A stretch of DNA of 9,966 nt, from positions 1 through 9,966 of the forward strand of contig JAFSXH010000021.1 in NCBI GenBank assembly GCA_017444165.1. Reading direction: 5' to 3'. Each line of letters opens with the position of its first letter. The first letter of the stretch is position 1. The notes under the pieces were generated by a model that ran no database searches, was not told where the DNA came from, and worked only from the letters and a program-made list of their open reading frames with translations. A program made the position numbers and the translations under genes. Of the stretch, positions 6,315 through 9,966 are shown in pieces. The DNA is from a bacterium. Its GTDB lineage: Bacteria > Vulcanimicrobiota > Xenobia > Xenobiales > Xenobiaceae.

Positions 6315-8231
6315 CTAAGACAAGTACGTATATCGCGACAGGCTTTGCTCAAAATTGTTGAGCAACTTTTGCGACATAGATAGAGTAATCACTCCGTTAC
6401 TTATAGCCTCTTCACATTGTTGACGCACACTTTCCAGAAGATCGTTGCCATCATATTGAAAATAACTCAAGATCTTGTTCATGTTATCGCCGCGCACTAT
6501 GTGTTTGATCTTGTAACCTGAAGGAACTAATTCGATCTGCACAGCGTTAGTTCGGCCGAACATGTTGTGCAAATTGCCTAACGTTTCTTGGTAGGCTCCT
6601 AACAGAAACATTCCTAGATAATACGGTTTGTGACTGAGGCGCGGAGTTAGTTGTCCGTTGGTCACTTCCAGAGGATGAACATCTAAAAGGGGACGCGTAT
6701 CTTCTTTTATATCGATAAATTTATCAATCTTACCATCGGAATCACACGTCAGATCGGCTAAGGTCACTTTTTCTGTAGGTTCTACATCTAAGTGATGGAT
6801 CGGCACTATGGGGAAGAGTTGATCTAGGGCCCAAGAATCGGGGGCAGATTGAAACACAGAGAGATTTACGTAATAAGTGGTAGCTAAAATTTGATCTAAG
6901 GTCTGGAGATCTTCAGGAATTACTTCCATACTTTTAGTAATTTGATAAATTTTAAAGCAAGAGTGCCAATAAATATTCTCTGCCAACGCCCTCTCTTTTA
7001 ATGATAGAAGGCCTAACTGGAAAGCACTCAAAGCCTCTTCTTTGAATTGGACGACATCGTGAAAAGATTCTTGACAATTGTCGCTGTTGATATTGGCGTA
7101 AATGTCTCGCAAAGTGGTAATTATATAATGTTCTTCGCCATTAACTTCTGGTAATGGTTCTAAAGTAATTTTGCTCTGGCCCAAAACATCAAAAATTAGC
7201 ACCGCTTGGTGAGAGGCCAACGCTCTGCCGCTTTCGCTAATTAATGTCGGCACGGGAACTTGGGCATGTTTACAAGAGTCACTAACTTCGGCTACGACGT
7301 CATTGGCGTAATTTTGCATATTGTAATTTTTGGAGACATAAAAATTACTCTTAGATCCATCATAATCGACCGCCAAGCCTCCGCCGACATCTAAGTAACC
7401 CATAGGAGCCCCTAATTTAACTAACTCAGTGTAAAGGCGCGAAGCCTCGCGCAAAGCTCCTTTAATGACACTTATCGATGAAATTTGTGAGCCAATATGG
7501 AAGTGCAAAAGTCGCAAACTATCCAACATGCCTTCATCTTTGAGAATATCCACCGCTCGACTGATCTCGGTTATTGACATTCCAAATTTAGCCTTTTCGC
7601 CTGTGGTACTGCTCCAATGTCCCTTACTTTTGCTATTTAATTTAGCTCTAAATCCGAAAAGCGGTGTTATCTCCAATTCTTTGGCGACCTGCACAGCTAA
7701 ACAAACTTCATCCAGCTTTTCCAAAACTATGACTATTTTTTTATTTAACTTAGAGGCCAAAATAGCCGTCTCTAAATATTGACGATCTTTGTAACCATTA
7801 CAGATAATCAGAGGTTCAATATCATTGATCGAAGAGAGAGCGATCAATAACTCTGGTTTTGAACAGGCTTCCAAACCAAAATTATGAGGCTGACCCGCCT
7901 TGACAATACCTTCAATTATGTGTCTCTGCTGGTTTACTTTAATGGGAAATACCCCGCGATAGACACCGTCATAATTATATTTGGCAATAGCTTTGGCAAA
8001 AGAGGCCGTCAGTCTCTCTAAACGATCTTGTAAAATATCGGGGAAACGCAAAAGTATAGGCAACTGCAGGCCCCTGTTTTTAAGTGACTCTACCAATTCA
8101 TAGAGATCGAGTGTCCCTCCTCGATCCCCTTGGGGCGAGACTACCATATGACCAGCCGAATTTATAGAAAAATAAGGAGATCCCCAAAGTTTTATGGAGT
8201 ATAGATCGTCACTTTTATCAGTATCCCACAT
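6315..8231 (-). CDS. speA: Biosynthetic arginine decarboxylase SpeA (PLP-dependent)
   Basis: The enzyme decarboxylates L-arginine to agmatine, the entry to putrescine and spermidine synthesis. The 638-residue length and layout match the large biosynthetic fold-III decarboxylases (alanine-racemase-like PLP barrel, helical insert, C-terminal beta domain). Visible motifs are GVFPIKVNQQ with the PLP Schiff-base lysine K98, RAKLNSKSKGHW (195-206), LHFHIGSQ (242-249), LDVGGGLAVDYDGS (280-293), SESGRA (332-337), the catalytic cysteine motif CDSDG (C496) and LGMFLLGAYQETLG (539-552). The first domain start MWDTDKSDDLYSIKLWG is typical of this family, so the ATG at 8231 fits, although only a weak GGA is seen ten bases upstream. 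It is separated from the protease gene by an intrinsic terminator. An AT-rich TATATA box at 8255-8250 may serve as its own -10 element. No agmatinase or agmatine deiminase gene is in view. Confidence 0.96.
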   Translation of the reverse strand: MWDTDKSDDLYSIKLWGSPYFSINSAGHMVVSPQGDRGGTLDLYELVESLKNRGLQLPILLRFPDILQDRLERLTASFAKAIAKYNYDGVYRGVFPIKVNQQRHIIEGIVKAGQPHNFGLEACSKPELLIALSSINDIEPLIICNGYKDRQYLETAILASKLNKKIVIVLEKLDEVCLAVQVAKELEITPLFGFRAKLNSKSKGHWSSTTGEKAKFGMSITEISRAVDILKDEGMLDSLRLLHFHIGSQISSISVIKGALREASRLYTELVKLGAPMGYLDVGGGLAVDYDGSKSNFYVSKNYNMQNYANDVVAEVSDSCKHAQVPVPTLISESGRALASHQAVLIFDVLGQSKITLEPLPEVNGEEHYIITTLRDIYANINSDNCQESFHDVVQFKEEALSAFQLGLLSLKERALAENIYWHSCFKIYQITKSMEVIPEDLQTLDQILATTYYVNLSVFQSAPDSWALDQLFPIVPIHHLDVEPTEKVTLADLTCDSDGKIDKFIDIKEDTRPLLDVHPLEVTNGQLTPRLSHKPYYLGMFLLGAYQETLGNLHNMFGRTNAVQIELVPSGYKIKHIVRGDNMNKILSYFQYDGNDLLESVRQQCEEAISNGVITLSMSQKLLNNFEQSLSRYTYLS

Positions 8232-8264
8232 TGCTTAAAATTCCATTTTTATATACAACTTATT

Positions 8265-8303
8265 AAAAAGAAAAATGTCGACTGATATTATATCAGTCGA
8301 CAT
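8265..8303 (-). terminator. Intrinsic terminator of the S8 protease gene
   Basis: Read on the minus strand, perfect 13-base arms (ATGTCGACTGATA and TATCAGTCGACAT; 8303-8291 and 8287-8275) enclose a three-base loop and run straight into a TTTTT-C-TTTTT tract (8275-8265). It begins 19 bases after the protease stop. On the plus strand no T-run follows the hairpin, so it should act in one direction only, isolating the protease transcript from speA. Confidence 0.88.
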
Positions 8304-8322
8304 CGCTTTAGTCACTTAAAGA

Positions 8323-9744
8323 TTATTCGCCTGTATAATTGTAGTTCATGGCTCCCTCAATGTTGAGTCTCGCTCCACTGGCGACTTTGCCATCTAAGTT
8401 GGCTAACTTATCGCCACCTTCCATCAAGCGGCTCTTCAGCTCGTCGTTGCTCATGGTAGGATCCATAGCTAAGAGCAAACCTGCGGCTCCCGTAACGTGC
8501 GGAGTAGCCATAGACGTTCCACTATAGACAGCGTAACCACCAGGAACTGTTGAAAGAATATCCTTACCAGGAGCGGCAATATCTACGTTGTTCTCACCAT
8601 AGCAAGAGAACTTAGCCAATTGATCATTGCGATCTGTGGCGGCTACGGCGATATTGTTAGGCATCTCGTAATCGGAAGGATAGTGAGGAATCATATCGTT
8701 GTTCGTACCAGAGTTGCCCGCACTCATCATGTGCAGGGGAGCACTGGAATCGAGGAAGGCCTGGTGTACAGCCTGGTTGGCGGGGCCGCCTCCCCAAGAG
8801 TTGGAGGTCAAACGGGCTCCCATAGCTGTAGCGTAATTGATACCGCGGATAATGCTGGCCGCATCGGCTCCACCATCGTCGCTGAAGATCTTGACGGGCA
8901 AAATTGTGGCCGATTGGTTAATGCCGCTGATACCTACACCGTTGTTGCCTACCGCACCGATAGTACCCGCCACGTGGGAACCGTGACCCTGGTAATCCAT
9001 GACGTCACCGTTCTGCATATGAGCATTCCAGCCGTGGTAGTCATCGATAAAACCGTTGCCATCATCATCGATACCGTTACCTGGAATCTCGCCTGTGTTG
9101 GTGTAGATGTTAGCCTTCAAGTCTGGGTGGGTGATATCTACACCAGTATCGATAACGGCGATCAGAGGCCCTTGACCTGTAGGTAAGCCTGTAGTCTTTT
9201 GCCAAGCTTCGGGAGCGTGAATATCGGCCCTCACCTTGCCGCCATTGCTACCGTCGTTGTAAAGATCCCACTGTTTGGGGAAGTCGGGATCATTAGGGGC
9301 GTTTTTGAGCTCCTCGGCAGTGAAAGTTTTACCGACCTGGACATCTTCAGGATGATAAATGGTGTTAGGAACGGCGAACTCAATCGAAGGATCCTGTCTC
9401 ATCTGCTCGAGAGCTTGTTCGGTAGTCATACCCTCTGGCAACTGGAGCTGTAACATCTTGCTGTTATCTAAAGCCCTCATGCCAGGAGAACGCAGATCGT
9501 CCAAAACAGTGGCTCCATACTTAGAGACTACATCGGTGTTAGCCGCAAACAGAGAACCTTTAGTCTTAATAATAACTTGTCCCTGGACGAACTCACCTAA
9601 ATCTTCGCTCTTACCCAAAGAGACGGAATCGGAACCCACTTGAGGATTGGCTGTACTCTCCTCTTGTGGAGCCGCCTTGGCGGTGTAATTGTTGCTTACG
9701 TTGTTGAGCTGAGGTAAATTATTTGCACCTATGTTCTGGATCAT
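8323..9744 (-). CDS. Subtilisin-family (S8) serine protease with N-terminal prodomain
   Basis: This 473-residue protein is a serine endopeptidase with an intact S8 triad: D199 in VIDTGVD, H254 in GHGSHVAGT and S411 in SGTSMATPH, plus the oxyanion asparagine N344 in SAGNSG. NGIDDDGNGFIDD (223-235) looks like a calcium-binding loop common in secreted subtilases. Residues ~53-130 (VQGQVIIKTKGSL ... DPSIEFAVPN) match an inhibitory/chaperone prodomain of the fervidolysin-like type. The first ~50 residues are Asn/Ser/Pro/Gln-rich and low in complexity, with GSDSVSLG at 37-44. There is no hydrophobic signal peptide, so export, if it happens, is by another route or the true start is mis-seen. No in-frame alternative is needed because a strong GGGAGG lies five bases before the ATG. 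The gene is monocistronic: it ends at an intrinsic terminator and has a 222-base upstream region without genes. Substrate is unknown. Confidence 0.95.
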   Translation of the reverse strand: MIQNIGANNLPQLNNVSNNYTAKAAPQEESTANPQVGSDSVSLGKSEDLGEFVQGQVIIKTKGSLFAANTDVVSKYGATVLDDLRSPGMRALDNSKMLQLQLPEGMTTEQALEQMRQDPSIEFAVPNTIYHPEDVQVGKTFTAEELKNAPNDPDFPKQWDLYNDGSNGGKVRADIHAPEAWQKTTGLPTGQGPLIAVIDTGVDITHPDLKANIYTNTGEIPGNGIDDDGNGFIDDYHGWNAHMQNGDVMDYQGHGSHVAGTIGAVGNNGVGISGINQSATILPVKIFSDDGGADAASIIRGINYATAMGARLTSNSWGGGPANQAVHQAFLDSSAPLHMMSAGNSGTNNDMIPHYPSDYEMPNNIAVAATDRNDQLAKFSCYGENNVDIAAPGKDILSTVPGGYAVYSGTSMATPHVTGAAGLLLAMDPTMSNDELKSRLMEGGDKLANLDGKVASGARLNIEGAMNYNYTGE

Positions 9745-9749
9745 GTGGT

Positions 9750-9755
9750 CCTCCC
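9750..9755 (-). promoter_or_regulatory. Strong ribosome binding site of the S8 protease gene
   Basis: On the minus strand GGGAGG is five bases (ACCAC) before the ATG at 9744. It is the strongest Shine-Dalgarno site in the window and fixes the start, which matters because the resulting protein has no signal peptide. Confidence 0.75.
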
Positions 9756-9834
9756 TTTGAGGTATGTTATATTTATAAGCAAATTTAATAGTTTATATTA
9801 AATAATTTTATAAATTTCATTGTTCATTAGCCAC

Positions 9835-9937
9835 TCTCGACAAGCCGAGACTAAGCAATGGCAAGCGGTCTAGGCAACAACTACCACAATTGGGCGTAGC
9901 ACTACGCCCTCTATCCCGTCTGGTAAAACATTCGGGA
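9835..9937. other. Cluster of inverted repeats in the gene-free region upstream of the S8 protease
   Basis: No gene is seen between 9745 and the window end. Roughly 9756-9830 is very AT-rich and may hold promoter elements for the protease, but I see no convincing -35/-10 pair. Beyond it lie three inverted repeats: TCTCG/CGAGA (9835-9839 and 9846-9850), GGGCGTAG/CTACGCCC with a CA spacer (9892-9899 and 9902-9909), and TCCCG/CGGGA (9914-9918 and 9933-9937). None is followed by a T-run on either strand, so they are not obvious terminators. They could be a structured leader RNA, a small RNA, a repeat element or a protein-binding site. Confidence 0.4.
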
Positions 9938-9966
9938 ATACCTTTAATGGTTAATGTTTATTTTTA

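Noticed and set aside
8620..9186. 188-residue open frame on the plus strand
   Set aside because: It lies wholly antisense to the S8 protease gene, whose catalytic motifs are intact in the other strand, and its translation has no recognisable domain or ribosome binding site.
9858..9899. Tiny plus-strand open frame of 13 codons (MASGLGNN...)
   Set aside because: It has no ribosome binding site and ends inside the inverted repeat; nothing supports translation.
9830..9966. Possible tRNA or known riboswitch
   Set aside because: No acceptor stem, anticodon loop or GGTTCRA T-arm pattern is seen, and no riboswitch core that I know can be matched.
1..9966. CRISPR array, insertion sequence, integrase or attachment site
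   Set aside because: No regularly spaced repeats, transposase-like or integrase-like frames, or flanking direct repeats were seen, including around the AT-rich glycosyltransferase-like gene.

Overview
The window looks like chromosomal DNA from an uncultured or little-studied bacterium of moderate GC content. It is gene-dense, with short intergenic gaps, normal Shine-Dalgarno sites on several genes, and one gene cluster that is clearly poorer in GC. The taxonomic signal is weak. A bacterial-type MiaA and a long biosynthetic-type arginine decarboxylase fit many Gram-negative or deep-branching phyla. The long MutL-like cassette is, from memory, typical of deep-branching anaerobes and Chloroflexi-like lineages. 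No phylum is assigned.

Left region (1-3544, minus strand): four co-directional genes that look like one operon. They encode, in transcription order, a small two-helix membrane protein with a possible PH-like domain, a ~106-residue protein with a hydrophobic VPALWF..SVKPLSFLGSQ core, a 596-residue MutL-type ASKHA ATPase, and a protein of more than 315 residues with glycine-rich beta (barrel-sandwich-like) repeats that runs off the left edge. The last three genes have 8-base stop/start overlaps at both junctions around MutL. A good sigma70-type promoter sits so close to the first ATG that its transcript is predicted to be leaderless. No B12-dependent mutase is visible here, although MutL proteins are named for their association with glutamate and related aminomutases.

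Centre (3662-4567, plus strand): miaA, divergent from the operon, for dimethylallylation of tRNA A37. It converges on a minus-strand pair: speA (arginine decarboxylase, 6315-8231), followed by a very AT-rich GT-C membrane glycosyltransferase-like gene (4591-6261) that resembles the AftB-type family and appears to be horizontally acquired.

Right region (8323-9966): a subtilisin-family (S8) protease gene on the minus strand with a strong ribosome binding site and a textbook intrinsic terminator that isolates it from speA. Its upstream 222 bases carry no gene but contain an AT-rich stretch and several inverted repeats, including an 8+2+8 GC-rich one.

All functional calls come from reading translated sequence and recalled family motifs. 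No database search was possible.
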